Under the pieces are notes generated by a model that did no database searches, had not been told where the DNA came from, and saw only the letters and a program-made list of their open reading frames with translations. From Eledone cirrhosa (lineage: Eukaryota; Mollusca; Cephalopoda; Octopoda; Eledonidae), in NCBI GenBank assembly GCA_964016885.1, contig OZ024741.1, forward strand, positions 415,413,081 to 415,477,080: a stretch of 64,000 nt of DNA. The letters are read 5' to 3'. Below, piece by piece: positions 25,301 through 39,701 of the stretch; within the stretch, counting starts at the first letter, position 1, and every line of letters starts with the position of its first letter. The translations under genes were made by a program, and so were the position numbers.

Positions 25301-28300
25301 CTACAGTTGTCTTAACAATTTAGTTACCAATCTGGTCAACACTGACCAGGACTATTACCTACAGTTCTCTTAACCCTTTAGTTACCAGCCCGGTCAACAC
25401 TGACCAGCACTATTATCTACAGTTGTCTTAACCCTTTGGTTACCAACCTGGTCAACACTGACCAGCACTATTATGTACAGTTGTCTTAACCCTTTAGTTA
25501 CCAACCTGGTCAACACTGACCAGGACTATTACCTACAGTTGTCTTAACCCTTTAGTTACCAACCTGCTCAACACTGACCAGAACTATTAGCTACAGTTGT
25601 CTTAACCCTTTAGTTACCAACCTGGTCAACACTAACCAGGACTATTACCTACAGTTGTCTTAACCCTTTAGTTACCAACCTGGTCAACACTTACCAGGAC
25701 TATTACCTACAGTTGTCTTAACCCTTTAGTTACAAACCTGGTCAACAATAACCAGGACTATTACCTACAGTTGTCTTAACCCTTTAGTTACCAACCTGGT
25801 CAACACTGACCAGGACTATTACCTACAGTTGTCTTAACCCTTTAGTTACTAACCTGGTCAACACTGACCAGGACTACTACCTACAGTTGTCTTAACCCTT
25901 TAGTTACCAACCTGGTCAACACTTACCAGGACTATTACCTACAGTTGTCTTAACCCTTTAGTTACCAACCTGGTCAACACTAACCAGGACTATTACCTAC
26001 ACTTGTCTTAACCCTTTAGTTACCAGTCTGGTCAACACTAACCAGGACTATTACCTACAGTTGTCTTAACACTTTAGTTACCAATCTGGTCAACACTGAC
26101 CAGGACTATTACCTACAGTTCTCTTAACCCTTTAGTTACCAGCCTGGTCAACACTGACCAGCACTATTATCTACAGTTGTCTTAACACTTTGGTTACCAA
26201 CCTGGTCAACACTGACCAGCACTATTATCTACAGTTGTCGTAACCCTTTAGTTACCAACCTGGTCAACACTGACCAGGACTATTACCTACAGTTGTCTTA
26301 ACCCTTTAGTTACCAACCTGGTCAACACTTACCAGGACTATTACCTACAGTTGTCTTAACCCTTTAGTTACCAACCTGCTCAACACTAACCAGGACTATT
26401 ACCTACACTTGTCTTAACCCTTTAGTTACCAGTCTGGTCAACACTAACCAGGACTATTACCTACAGTTGTCTTAACCCTTTAGTTACAAACCTGGTCAAC
26501 AATAACCAGGACTATTACCTACAGTTGTCTTAACCCTTTAGTTACCAACCTGGTCAACACTGACCAGGACTATTACCTACAGTTGTCTTAACCCTTTAGT
26601 TACTAACCTGGTCAACACTGACCAGGACTATTACCTAGAGTTGTCCTAACCCTTTAGTTACCAATCTGGTCAACACTAACCAGGACTATTATCTACAGTT
26701 GTCTTAACCCTTTAGTTACCAACCTGGTCAACACTAACCAGGACTATTACCTACAGTTGTCTTAACCCTTTAGTTACCAGTCTGGTCAACACTAACCAGG
26801 ACTATTACCTACAGTTGTCTTAACACTTTAGTTACCAATCTGGTCAACACTGACCAGGACTATTACCTACAGTTCTCTTAACCCTTTAGTTACCAGCCTG
26901 GTCAACACTGACCAGCACTATTATCTACAGTGTCTTAACCCTTTGGTTACCAACCTGGTCAACACTGACCAGCACTATTATGTACAGTTGTCGTAACCCT
27001 TTAGTTACCAACCTGGTCAACACTGACCAGGACTATTACCTACAGTTGTCTTAACCCTTTAGTTACCAACCTGGTCAACACTGACCAGAACTATTAGCTA
27101 CAGTTGTCTTAACCCTTTAGTTACCATCCTGGTCAACACTAACCAGGACTATTACCTACAATTGTCTTAACCCTTTAGTTACCAACCTGGTCAACACTTA
27201 CCAGGACTATTACCTACAGTTGTCTTAACCCTTTAGTTACAAACCTGGTCAACAATAACCAGGACTATTACCTACAGTTGTCTTAACCCTTTAGTTACCA
27301 ACCTGGTCAACACTGACCAGGACTATTACCTACAGTTGTCTTAACCCTTTAGTTACTAACCTGGTCAACACTGACCAGGACTATTACCTACAGTTGTCTT
27401 AACCCTTTAGTTACCAACCTGGTCAACACTTACCAGGACTATTACCTACAGTTGTCTTAACCCTTTAGTTACCAGTCTGGTCAACACTAACCAGGACTAT
27501 TACCTACAGTTGTCTTAACCCTTTAGTTACCAGTCTGGTCAACACTAACCAGGACTATTACCTACAGTTGTCTTAACACTTTAGTTACCAATCTGGTCAA
27601 CACTGACCAGGACTATTACCTACAGTTCTCTTAATCCTTTAGTTACCAGCCTGGTCAACACTGACCAGCACTATTATCTACAGTTGTCTTAACCCTTTGG
27701 TTACCAACCTGGTCAACACTGACCAGCACTATTATCTACAGTTGTCGTAACCCTTTAGTTACCAACCTGGTCAACACTGACCAGGACTATTACCTACAGT
27801 TGTCTTAACCCTTTAGTTACCAACCTGGTCAACACTAACCAGGACTATTACCTACAGTTGTCTTAACCCTTTAGTTACCAACCTGGTCAACACTTACCAG
27901 GACTATTACCTACAGTTGTCTTAACCCTTTAGTTACAAACCTGGTCAACAATAACCAGGACTATTACCTACAGTTGTCTTAACCCTTTAGTTACCAACCT
28001 GGTCAACACTGACCAGGACTATTACCTACAGTTGTCTTAACCCTTTAGTTACTAACCTGGTCAACACTGACCAGGACTATTACCTACAGTTGTCCTAACC
28101 CTTTAGTTACCAATCTGGTCAACACTAACCAGGACTATTATCTACAGTTGTCTTAACCCTTTAGTTACCAACGTGGTCAACACTTACCAGGACTATTACC
28201 TACAGTTGTCTTAACCCTTTAGTTACCAACCTGGTCAACACTTACCAGGACTATTACCTACAGTTGTCTTAACTCTTTAGTTACAAACCTGGTCAACACT

Positions 28301-31002
28301 GACCAGGACTATTACCTACAGGTGTCTTAACCCTTTAGTTACTAACCTGGTCAACACTGACCAGGACTATTACCTACAGTTGTCCTAACCCTTTAGTTAC
28401 CAATCTGGTCAACACTAACCAGGACTATTATCTACAGTTGTCTTAACCCTTTAGTTACCAACCTGGTCAACACTTACCAGGACTATTACCTACAGTTGTC
28501 TTAACCCTTTAGTTACCAACCTGGTCAACACTAACCAGGACTATTACTTACAGTTGTCTTAATCCTTTAGTTACCAGTCTGGTCAACACTAACCAGGACT
28601 ATTACCTACAGTTGTCTTAACACTTTAGTTACCAATCTGGTCAACACTGACCAGGACTATTACCTACAGTTCTCTTAACCCTTTAGTTACCAGCCCGGTC
28701 AACACTGACCAGCACTATTATCTACAGTTGTCTTAACCCTTTGGTTACCAACCTGGTCAACACTGACGAGCACTATTATTTACAGTTGTCTTAACCCTTT
28801 AGTTACCAACCTGGTCAACACTGACCAGGACTATTACCTACAGTTGTCTTAACCCTTTAGTTACCAACCTGGTCAACACTGACCAGAACTATTAGCTACT
28901 GTTGTCTTAACCCTTTAGTTACCAACCTGGTCAACACTAACCTGGACTATTACCTACAGTTGTCTTAACCCTTTAGTTACCAACCTGGTCAACACTTACC
29001 AGGACTATTACCTACAGTTGTCTTAACCCTTTAGTTACAAACCTGGTCAACAATAACCAGGACTATTACCTACAGTTGTCTTAACCCTTTAGTTACCAAC
29101 CTGGTCAACACTGACCAGGACTATTACCTACAGTTGTCTTAACCCTTTAGTTACTAACCTGGTCAACACTGACCAGGACTATTACCTACAGTTGTCCTAA
29201 CCCTTTAGTTACCAATCTGGTCAACACTAGCCAGGACTATTATCTACAGTTGTCTTAACCCTTTAGTTACCAACCTGGTCAACACTTACCAGGACTATTA
29301 CCTACAGTTGTCTTAACCCTTTAGTTACCAACCTGGTCAACACTTACCAGGACTATTACCTACAGTTGTCTTAACCCTTTAGTTACAAACCTGGTCAACA
29401 CTGACCAGGACTATTAGCTACAGGTGTCTTAACCCTTTAGTTACCAGCCTGGTCAACACTGACCAGGACTATTACCTACAGTTGTCTTAACCCTTTCCTT
29501 ACCAACCTGGTCAACACTGACCAGAACTATTAGCTACAGTTGTCTTAACCCTTTAGTTACCAACCTGGTCAACACTAACCAGGACTATTACCTACAGTTG
29601 TCTTAACCCTTTAGTTACCAACCTGGTCAACACTTACCAGGACTATTACCTACAGTTGTCTTAACCCTTTAGTTACAAACCTGGTCAACAATAACCAGGA
29701 CTATTACCTACAGTTGTCTTAACCCTTTAGTTACCAACCTGGTCAACACTGACCAGGACTATTACCTACAGTTGTCTTAACCCTTTAGTTACTAACCTGG
29801 TCAACACTGACCAGCACTATTATCTACAGTTGTAACACTTTAGTTACCAACCTGGTCAACACTTACCAGGACTATTACCTACAGTTGTCTTAACCCTTTA
29901 GTTACCAACCTGGTCAACACGGACCAGGACTATTACCTACAGTTGTCGTAACCCTTTAGTTACCAACCCAGTCAACACTAACCAGGACTATTACCTACAG
30001 TTGTCTTAACCCTTTAGTTACCAACCTAGTCAACACTAACCAGGACTATTATCTACATTTTTCTTAACCGTTTAGTTACCAACCTGGTCAACACTGACCA
30101 GGACTATTACCTACAGTTGTCTTAACCCTTTAGTTACCAACCTGGTCAACACTGACCTGGACTATTACCTACAGTTGTCTTAAACCTTTAGTTTCCAACC
30201 TGGTCAACACTGACCAGGAATATTACCTGCAGTTGTCTTAACCCTTTAGTTACCAACCTGGTCAACACTGACCAGGACTATTGCCTAAAGTTGTCTTAAC
30301 CCTTTAGTTAAGTTACCAACCTGGTCAATACTGACCAGAACTATTACCTACAGTTGTCTTAACCCTTTAGTTACCAACCTGGTCAACACTGACCAGGACT
30401 ATTACCTACAGTTGTCTTGACTCTTTAGTTTCCAACCTGGTCAACACTGACCAGGACTATTACCTACAGTTGTCTTAACCCTTTAGTTACCAGTCTGGTC
30501 AACCCTGACCAGCACTATTATCTACAGTTGTCTTAACACTTTAGTTACCACTCTGGTCAACACTGACCAGCACTATTATCTACAGTTGTCTTGACCCTTT
30601 ATTTGCCAGTCTGGTCAACACTGACCAGGACTATTACCTACAGTTGTCGTAACACTTTAGTTATCAACCTAGTCAACACTAACCAGGACTATTATCTACA
30701 GTTGTCGTAACACTTTAGTTACCAAATTGGTCAACACTTACCAGGACTATTACCTACAGTTGTCTTAACCCTTTAGTTACCAACCTAGTCAACACTAACC
30801 AGGACTATTAACTACAGTTCTCTTAACCCTTTAGTTACCAGTCTGGTCAACACTGACCAGCACTATTATCTACAGTTGTCTTAACCCTTTGGTTACCAAC
30901 CTGGTCAACACTAACCAGGACTATTATCTACAGTTGTCGTAACACTTTAGTTACCAACCTGGTCAACACTTACCAGGACTATTACCTACAGTTGTCTTAA
31001 CA
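22304..31002 (+). repeat. 8,699-bp tandem duplication, copy 1 (super-unit 3)
   Basis: Every rare marker I checked recurs 8,699 bp downstream: CAATAATAACC 22381, CCTTTTCAAC 23189, the 56-bp monomer 24017, GGACTACTACC 25871, CTACAGTGTC 26930, CCCTTTCCTT 29491, CATTTTTCTT about 30057, the 63-bp monomer 30274 and TTTATTTGCC about 30598. I found no mismatch in any line compared across the block. The left edge is set by ACCCTTTAG at 22301 against ACACTTTAG at 31000. The block holds about 150 monomers: roughly 7.5 kb of class A, then about 1.2 kb of class B from TGTAACACTTTAG near 29832. Near-identity implies a very recent duplication, efficient homogenisation or an assembly duplication. Confidence 0.88.
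29830..31002 (+). repeat. Class B island 3 inside the 8.7-kb unit
   Basis: The class A cycle stops near 29,820 at TTGTAACACTTTAG, a monomer lacking 3 bp (CGT of GTCGTAAC, or equivalent). Then follow CACGGACC, CCAACCCAGTC, CATTTTTCTTAACCG, TTTAGTTTCC, CCTGCAGTTG, ATTGCCTAAAG, the 63-bp monomer, CAACCCTGACC and ATCAACCTAGTC. The order resembles parts of the 39.8-60.3 kb block. The same island forms the end of copy 2 (about 38529-39701), where it merges into the long class B block. Confidence 0.72.
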
Positions 31003-34000
31003 CTTTAGTTACCAACCTGGTCAACACTTACCAGGACTATTACCTACAGTTGTCTTAACCCTTTAGTTACAAACCTGGTCAATAATAACCAGGACTATTA
31101 CCTACAGTTGTCTTAACCCTTTAGTTACCAACCTGGTCAAGACTGACCAGGACTATTACCTACAGTTGTCTTAACCCTTTAGTTACTAACCTGGTCAACA
31201 CTGACCAGGACTATTACCTACAGTTGTCCTAACCCTTTAGTTACCAATCTGGTCAACACTAACCAGGACTATTATCTACAGTTGTCTTAACCCTTTAGTT
31301 ACCAACCTGGTCAAAACTTACCAGGACTATTACCTACAGTTGTCTTAACCCTTTAGTTACCAACCTGGTCAACACTAACCAGGACTATTACCTACAGTTG
31401 TCTTAACCCTTTAGTTACCAGTCTGGTCAACACTAACCAGGACTATTACCTACAGTTGTCTTAACACTTTAGTTACCAATCTGGTCAACACTGACCAGGA
31501 CTATTACCTACAGTTCTCTTGACCCTTTAGTTACCAGCCTGGTCAACACTGACCAGCACTATTATCTACAGTTGTCTTAACCCTTTGGTTACCAACCTGG
31601 TCAACACTGACCAGCACTATTATGTACAGTTGTCGTAACCCTTTAGTTACCAACCTGGTCAACACTGACCAGGACTATTACCTACAGTTGTCTTAACCCT
31701 TTAGTTACCAACCTGGTCAACACTGACCAGAACTATTAGCTACAGTTGTCTTAACCCTTTAGTTACCAACCTGGTCAACACTAACCAGGACTATTACCTA
31801 CAGTTGTCTTAACCCTTTAGTTACCAACCTGGTCAACACTTACCAGGACTATTACCTACAGTTGTCTTAACCCTTTAGTTACAAACCTTTTCAACAATAA
31901 CCAGGACTATTACCTACAGTTGTCTTAACCCTTTAGTTACCAACCTGGTCAACACTGACCAGAACTATTACCTACAGTTGTCTTAACCCTTTAGTTACTA
32001 ACCTGGTCAACACTGACCAGGACTATTACCTACAGTTGTCTTAACCCTTTAGTTCCCAACCTGGTCAACACTTACCAGGACTATTACCTACAGTTGTCTT
32101 AACCCTTTAGTTACCAACCTGGTCAACACTAACCAGGACTATTACCTACAGTTGTCTTAACCCTTTAGTTACCAACCTGGTCAACACTAACCAGGACTAT
32201 TACCTACAGTTGTCTTAACACTTTAGTTACCAATCTGGTCAACACTGACCAGGACTATTACCTACAGTTCTCTTAACCCTTTAGTTACCAGCCTGGTCAA
32301 CACTGACCAGCACTATTATCTACAGTTGTCTTAACCCTTTGGTTACCAACCTGGTCAACACTGACCAGCACTATTATCTACAGTTGTCGTAACCCTTTAG
32401 TTACCAACCTGGTCAACACTAACCAGGACTATTACCTACAGTTGTCTTAACCCTTTAGTTACCAACCTGGTCAACACTGACCAGAACTATTAGCTACAGT
32501 TGTCTTAACCCTTTAGTTACCAACCTAGTCAACACTAACCAGGACTATTACCTACAGTTGTCTTAACCCTTTAGTTACCAACCTGGTCAACACTTACCAG
32601 GACTATTACCTACAGTTGTCTTAACCCTTTAGTTACAAACCTGGTCAACAATAACCAGGACTATTACCTACAGTTGTCTTAACCCTTTAGTTACCAACCT
32701 GGTCAACACTGACCAGGACTTACCTACAGTTGTCTTAACCCTTTAGTTACTAACCTGGTCAACACTGACCAGGACTATTACCTACAGTTGTCTTAACCCT
32801 TTAGTTACCAACCTGGTCAACACTTACCAGGACTATTACCTACAGTTGTCTTAACCCTTTAGTTACCAACCTGGTCAACACTAACCAGGACTATTACCTA
32901 CAGTTGTCTTAACCCTTTAGTTACCTGTCTGGTCAACACTAACCAGGACTATTACCTAGAGTTGTCTTAACACTTTAGTTACCAATCTGGTCAACACTGA
33001 CCAGGACTATTACCTACAGTTCTCTTAACCCTTTAGTTACCAGCCTGGTCAACACTGACCAGCACTATTATCTACAGTTGTCTTAACCCTTTGGTTACCA
33101 ACCTGGTCAACACTGACCAGCACTATTATCTACAGTTGTCGTAACCCTTTAGTTACCAACCTGGTCAACACTGACCAGGACTATTACCTACAGTTGTCTT
33201 AACCCTTTAGTTACCAACCTGGTCAACACTAACCAGGACTATTACCTACAGTTGTCTTAACCCTTTAGTTACCAACCTGGTCAACACTTACCAGGACTAT
33301 TACCTACTGTTGTCTTAACCCTTTAGTTACAAACCTGGTCAACAATAACCAGGACTATTACCTACAGTTGTCTTAACCCTTTAGTTACCAACCTGGTCAA
33401 CACTGACCAGGACTATTACCTACAGTTGTCTTAACCCTTTAGTTACTAACCTGGTCAACACTGACCAGGACTATTACCTACAGTTGTCCTAACCCTTTAG
33501 TTACCAATCTGGTCAACACTAGCCAGGACTATTATCTACAGTTGTCTTAACCCTTTAGTTACCAACCTGGTCAACACTTACCAGGACTATTACCTACAGT
33601 TGTCTTAACCCTTTAGTTACCAACCTGGTCAACACTTACCAGGACTATTACCTACAGTTGTCTTAACCCTTTAGATACAAACCTGGTCAACACTGACCAG
33701 GACTATTAGCTACAGGTGTCTTAACCCTTTAGTTACTAACCTGGTCAACACTGACCAGGACTATTACCTACAGTTGTCCTAACCCTTTAGTTACCAATCT
33801 GGTCAACACTAACCAGAACTATTATCTACAGTTGTCTTAACCCTTTAGTTACCAACCTGGTCAACACTTACCAGGACTATTACCTACAGTTGCCTTAACC
33901 CTTTAGTTACCAACCTGGTCAACACTAACCAGGACTATTACCTACAGTTGTCTTAATCCTTTAGTTACCAGTCTGGTCAACACTAACCAGGACTATTACC

Positions 34001-37000
34001 TACAGTTGTCTTAACAATTTAGTTACCAATCTGGTCAACACTGACCAGGACTATTACCTACAGTTCTCTTAACCCTTTAGTTACCAGCCCGGTCAACACT
34101 GACCAGCACTATTATCTACAGTTGTCTTAACCCTTTGGTTACCAACCTGGTCAACACTGACCAGCACTATTATGTACAGTTGTCTTAACCCTTTAGTTAC
34201 CAACCTGGTCAACACTGACCAGGACTATTACCTACAGTTGTCTTAACCCTTTAGTTACCAACCTGCTCAACACTGACCAGAACTATTAGCTACAGTTGTC
34301 TTAACCCTTTAGTTACCAACCTGGTCAACACTAACCAGGACTATTACCTACAGTTGTCTTAACCCTTTAGTTACCAACCTGGTCAACACTTACCAGGACT
34401 ATTACCTACAGTTGTCTTAACCCTTTAGTTACAAACCTGGTCAACAATAACCAGGACTATTACCTACAGTTGTCTTAACCCTTTAGTTACCAACCTGGTC
34501 AACACTGACCAGGACTATTACCTACAGTTGTCTTAACCCTTTAGTTACTAACCTGGTCAACACTGACCAGGACTACTACCTACAGTTGTCTTAACCCTTT
34601 AGTTACCAACCTGGTCAACACTTACCAGGACTATTACCTACAGTTGTCTTAACCCTTTAGTTACCAACCTGGTCAACACTAACCAGGACTATTACCTACA
34701 CTTGTCTTAACCCTTTAGTTACCAGTCTGGTCAACACTAACCAGGACTATTACCTACAGTTGTCTTAACACTTTAGTTACCAATCTGGTCAACACTGACC
34801 AGGACTATTACCTACAGTTCTCTTAACCCTTTAGTTACCAGCCTGGTCAACACTGACCAGCACTATTATCTACAGTTGTCTTAACACTTTGGTTACCAAC
34901 CTGGTCAACACTGACCAGCACTATTATCTACAGTTGTCGTAACCCTTTAGTTACCAACCTGGTCAACACTGACCAGGACTATTACCTACAGTTGTCTTAA
35001 CCCTTTAGTTACCAACCTGGTCAACACTTACCAGGACTATTACCTACAGTTGTCTTAACCCTTTAGTTACCAACCTGCTCAACACTAACCAGGACTATTA
35101 CCTACACTTGTCTTAACCCTTTAGTTACCAGTCTGGTCAACACTAACCAGGACTATTACCTACAGTTGTCTTAACCCTTTAGTTACAAACCTGGTCAACA
35201 ATAACCAGGACTATTACCTACAGTTGTCTTAACCCTTTAGTTACCAACCTGGTCAACACTGACCAGGACTATTACCTACAGTTGTCTTAACCCTTTAGTT
35301 ACTAACCTGGTCAACACTGACCAGGACTATTACCTAGAGTTGTCCTAACCCTTTAGTTACCAATCTGGTCAACACTAACCAGGACTATTATCTACAGTTG
35401 TCTTAACCCTTTAGTTACCAACCTGGTCAACACTAACCAGGACTATTACCTACAGTTGTCTTAACCCTTTAGTTACCAGTCTGGTCAACACTAACCAGGA
35501 CTATTACCTACAGTTGTCTTAACACTTTAGTTACCAATCTGGTCAACACTGACCAGGACTATTACCTACAGTTCTCTTAACCCTTTAGTTACCAGCCTGG
35601 TCAACACTGACCAGCACTATTATCTACAGTGTCTTAACCCTTTGGTTACCAACCTGGTCAACACTGACCAGCACTATTATGTACAGTTGTCGTAACCCTT
35701 TAGTTACCAACCTGGTCAACACTGACCAGGACTATTACCTACAGTTGTCTTAACCCTTTAGTTACCAACCTGGTCAACACTGACCAGAACTATTAGCTAC
35801 AGTTGTCTTAACCCTTTAGTTACCATCCTGGTCAACACTAACCAGGACTATTACCTACAATTGTCTTAACCCTTTAGTTACCAACCTGGTCAACACTTAC
35901 CAGGACTATTACCTACAGTTGTCTTAACCCTTTAGTTACAAACCTGGTCAACAATAACCAGGACTATTACCTACAGTTGTCTTAACCCTTTAGTTACCAA
36001 CCTGGTCAACACTGACCAGGACTATTACCTACAGTTGTCTTAACCCTTTAGTTACTAACCTGGTCAACACTGACCAGGACTATTACCTACAGTTGTCTTA
36101 ACCCTTTAGTTACCAACCTGGTCAACACTTACCAGGACTATTACCTACAGTTGTCTTAACCCTTTAGTTACCAGTCTGGTCAACACTAACCAGGACTATT
36201 ACCTACAGTTGTCTTAACCCTTTAGTTACCAGTCTGGTCAACACTAACCAGGACTATTACCTACAGTTGTCTTAACACTTTAGTTACCAATCTGGTCAAC
36301 ACTGACCAGGACTATTACCTACAGTTCTCTTAATCCTTTAGTTACCAGCCTGGTCAACACTGACCAGCACTATTATCTACAGTTGTCTTAACCCTTTGGT
36401 TACCAACCTGGTCAACACTGACCAGCACTATTATCTACAGTTGTCGTAACCCTTTAGTTACCAACCTGGTCAACACTGACCAGGACTATTACCTACAGTT
36501 GTCTTAACCCTTTAGTTACCAACCTGGTCAACACTAACCAGGACTATTACCTACAGTTGTCTTAACCCTTTAGTTACCAACCTGGTCAACACTTACCAGG
36601 ACTATTACCTACAGTTGTCTTAACCCTTTAGTTACAAACCTGGTCAACAATAACCAGGACTATTACCTACAGTTGTCTTAACCCTTTAGTTACCAACCTG
36701 GTCAACACTGACCAGGACTATTACCTACAGTTGTCTTAACCCTTTAGTTACTAACCTGGTCAACACTGACCAGGACTATTACCTACAGTTGTCCTAACCC
36801 TTTAGTTACCAATCTGGTCAACACTAACCAGGACTATTATCTACAGTTGTCTTAACCCTTTAGTTACCAACGTGGTCAACACTTACCAGGACTATTACCT
36901 ACAGTTGTCTTAACCCTTTAGTTACCAACCTGGTCAACACTTACCAGGACTATTACCTACAGTTGTCTTAACTCTTTAGTTACAAACCTGGTCAACACTG

Positions 37001-39701
37001 ACCAGGACTATTACCTACAGGTGTCTTAACCCTTTAGTTACTAACCTGGTCAACACTGACCAGGACTATTACCTACAGTTGTCCTAACCCTTTAGTTACC
37101 AATCTGGTCAACACTAACCAGGACTATTATCTACAGTTGTCTTAACCCTTTAGTTACCAACCTGGTCAACACTTACCAGGACTATTACCTACAGTTGTCT
37201 TAACCCTTTAGTTACCAACCTGGTCAACACTAACCAGGACTATTACTTACAGTTGTCTTAATCCTTTAGTTACCAGTCTGGTCAACACTAACCAGGACTA
37301 TTACCTACAGTTGTCTTAACACTTTAGTTACCAATCTGGTCAACACTGACCAGGACTATTACCTACAGTTCTCTTAACCCTTTAGTTACCAGCCCGGTCA
37401 ACACTGACCAGCACTATTATCTACAGTTGTCTTAACCCTTTGGTTACCAACCTGGTCAACACTGACGAGCACTATTATTTACAGTTGTCTTAACCCTTTA
37501 GTTACCAACCTGGTCAACACTGACCAGGACTATTACCTACAGTTGTCTTAACCCTTTAGTTACCAACCTGGTCAACACTGACCAGAACTATTAGCTACTG
37601 TTGTCTTAACCCTTTAGTTACCAACCTGGTCAACACTAACCTGGACTATTACCTACAGTTGTCTTAACCCTTTAGTTACCAACCTGGTCAACACTTACCA
37701 GGACTATTACCTACAGTTGTCTTAACCCTTTAGTTACAAACCTGGTCAACAATAACCAGGACTATTACCTACAGTTGTCTTAACCCTTTAGTTACCAACC
37801 TGGTCAACACTGACCAGGACTATTACCTACAGTTGTCTTAACCCTTTAGTTACTAACCTGGTCAACACTGACCAGGACTATTACCTACAGTTGTCCTAAC
37901 CCTTTAGTTACCAATCTGGTCAACACTAGCCAGGACTATTATCTACAGTTGTCTTAACCCTTTAGTTACCAACCTGGTCAACACTTACCAGGACTATTAC
38001 CTACAGTTGTCTTAACCCTTTAGTTACCAACCTGGTCAACACTTACCAGGACTATTACCTACAGTTGTCTTAACCCTTTAGTTACAAACCTGGTCAACAC
38101 TGACCAGGACTATTAGCTACAGGTGTCTTAACCCTTTAGTTACCAGCCTGGTCAACACTGACCAGGACTATTACCTACAGTTGTCTTAACCCTTTCCTTA
38201 CCAACCTGGTCAACACTGACCAGAACTATTAGCTACAGTTGTCTTAACCCTTTAGTTACCAACCTGGTCAACACTAACCAGGACTATTACCTACAGTTGT
38301 CTTAACCCTTTAGTTACCAACCTGGTCAACACTTACCAGGACTATTACCTACAGTTGTCTTAACCCTTTAGTTACAAACCTGGTCAACAATAACCAGGAC
38401 TATTACCTACAGTTGTCTTAACCCTTTAGTTACCAACCTGGTCAACACTGACCAGGACTATTACCTACAGTTGTCTTAACCCTTTAGTTACTAACCTGGT
38501 CAACACTGACCAGCACTATTATCTACAGTTGTAACACTTTAGTTACCAACCTGGTCAACACTTACCAGGACTATTACCTACAGTTGTCTTAACCCTTTAG
38601 TTACCAACCTGGTCAACACGGACCAGGACTATTACCTACAGTTGTCGTAACCCTTTAGTTACCAACCCAGTCAACACTAACCAGGACTATTACCTACAGT
38701 TGTCTTAACCCTTTAGTTACCAACCTAGTCAACACTAACCAGGACTATTATCTACATTTTTCTTAACCGTTTAGTTACCAACCTGGTCAACACTGACCAG
38801 GACTATTACCTACAGTTGTCTTAACCCTTTAGTTACCAACCTGGTCAACACTGACCTGGACTATTACCTACAGTTGTCTTAAACCTTTAGTTTCCAACCT
38901 GGTCAACACTGACCAGGAATATTACCTGCAGTTGTCTTAACCCTTTAGTTACCAACCTGGTCAACACTGACCAGGACTATTGCCTAAAGTTGTCTTAACC
39001 CTTTAGTTAAGTTACCAACCTGGTCAATACTGACCAGAACTATTACCTACAGTTGTCTTAACCCTTTAGTTACCAACCTGGTCAACACTGACCAGGACTA
39101 TTACCTACAGTTGTCTTGACTCTTTAGTTTCCAACCTGGTCAACACTGACCAGGACTATTACCTACAGTTGTCTTAACCCTTTAGTTACCAGTCTGGTCA
39201 ACCCTGACCAGCACTATTATCTACAGTTGTCTTAACACTTTAGTTACCACTCTGGTCAACACTGACCAGCACTATTATCTACAGTTGTCTTGACCCTTTA
39301 TTTGCCAGTCTGGTCAACACTGACCAGGACTATTACCTACAGTTGTCGTAACACTTTAGTTATCAACCTAGTCAACACTAACCAGGACTATTATCTACAG
39401 TTGTCGTAACACTTTAGTTACCAAATTGGTCAACACTTACCAGGACTATTACCTACAGTTGTCTTAACCCTTTAGTTACCAACCTAGTCAACACTAACCA
39501 GGACTATTAACTACAGTTCTCTTAACCCTTTAGTTACCAGTCTGGTCAACACTGACCAGCACTATTATCTACAGTTGTCTTAACCCTTTGGTTACCAACC
39601 TGGTCAACACTAACCAGGACTATTATCTACAGTTGTCGTAACACTTTAGTTACCAACCTGGTCAACACTTACCAGGACTATTACCTACAGTTGTCTTAAC
39701 A
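31003..39701 (+). repeat. 8,699-bp tandem duplication, copy 2 (super-unit 4)
   Basis: This is the direct second copy of 22304-31002, with markers at 31080, 31888, 32716, 34570, 35629, 38190, about 38756 and 38973. Matching continues into the next monomer and ends at about 39769, where CCAACC/CACGGACC replaces CAAACC/CAATAATAACC. After that the array leaves the class A cycle for the long class B block. Copies 1 and 2 therefore enter the same end monomer but exit differently, as expected for an unequal exchange or an expansion that stopped here. Confidence 0.88.
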
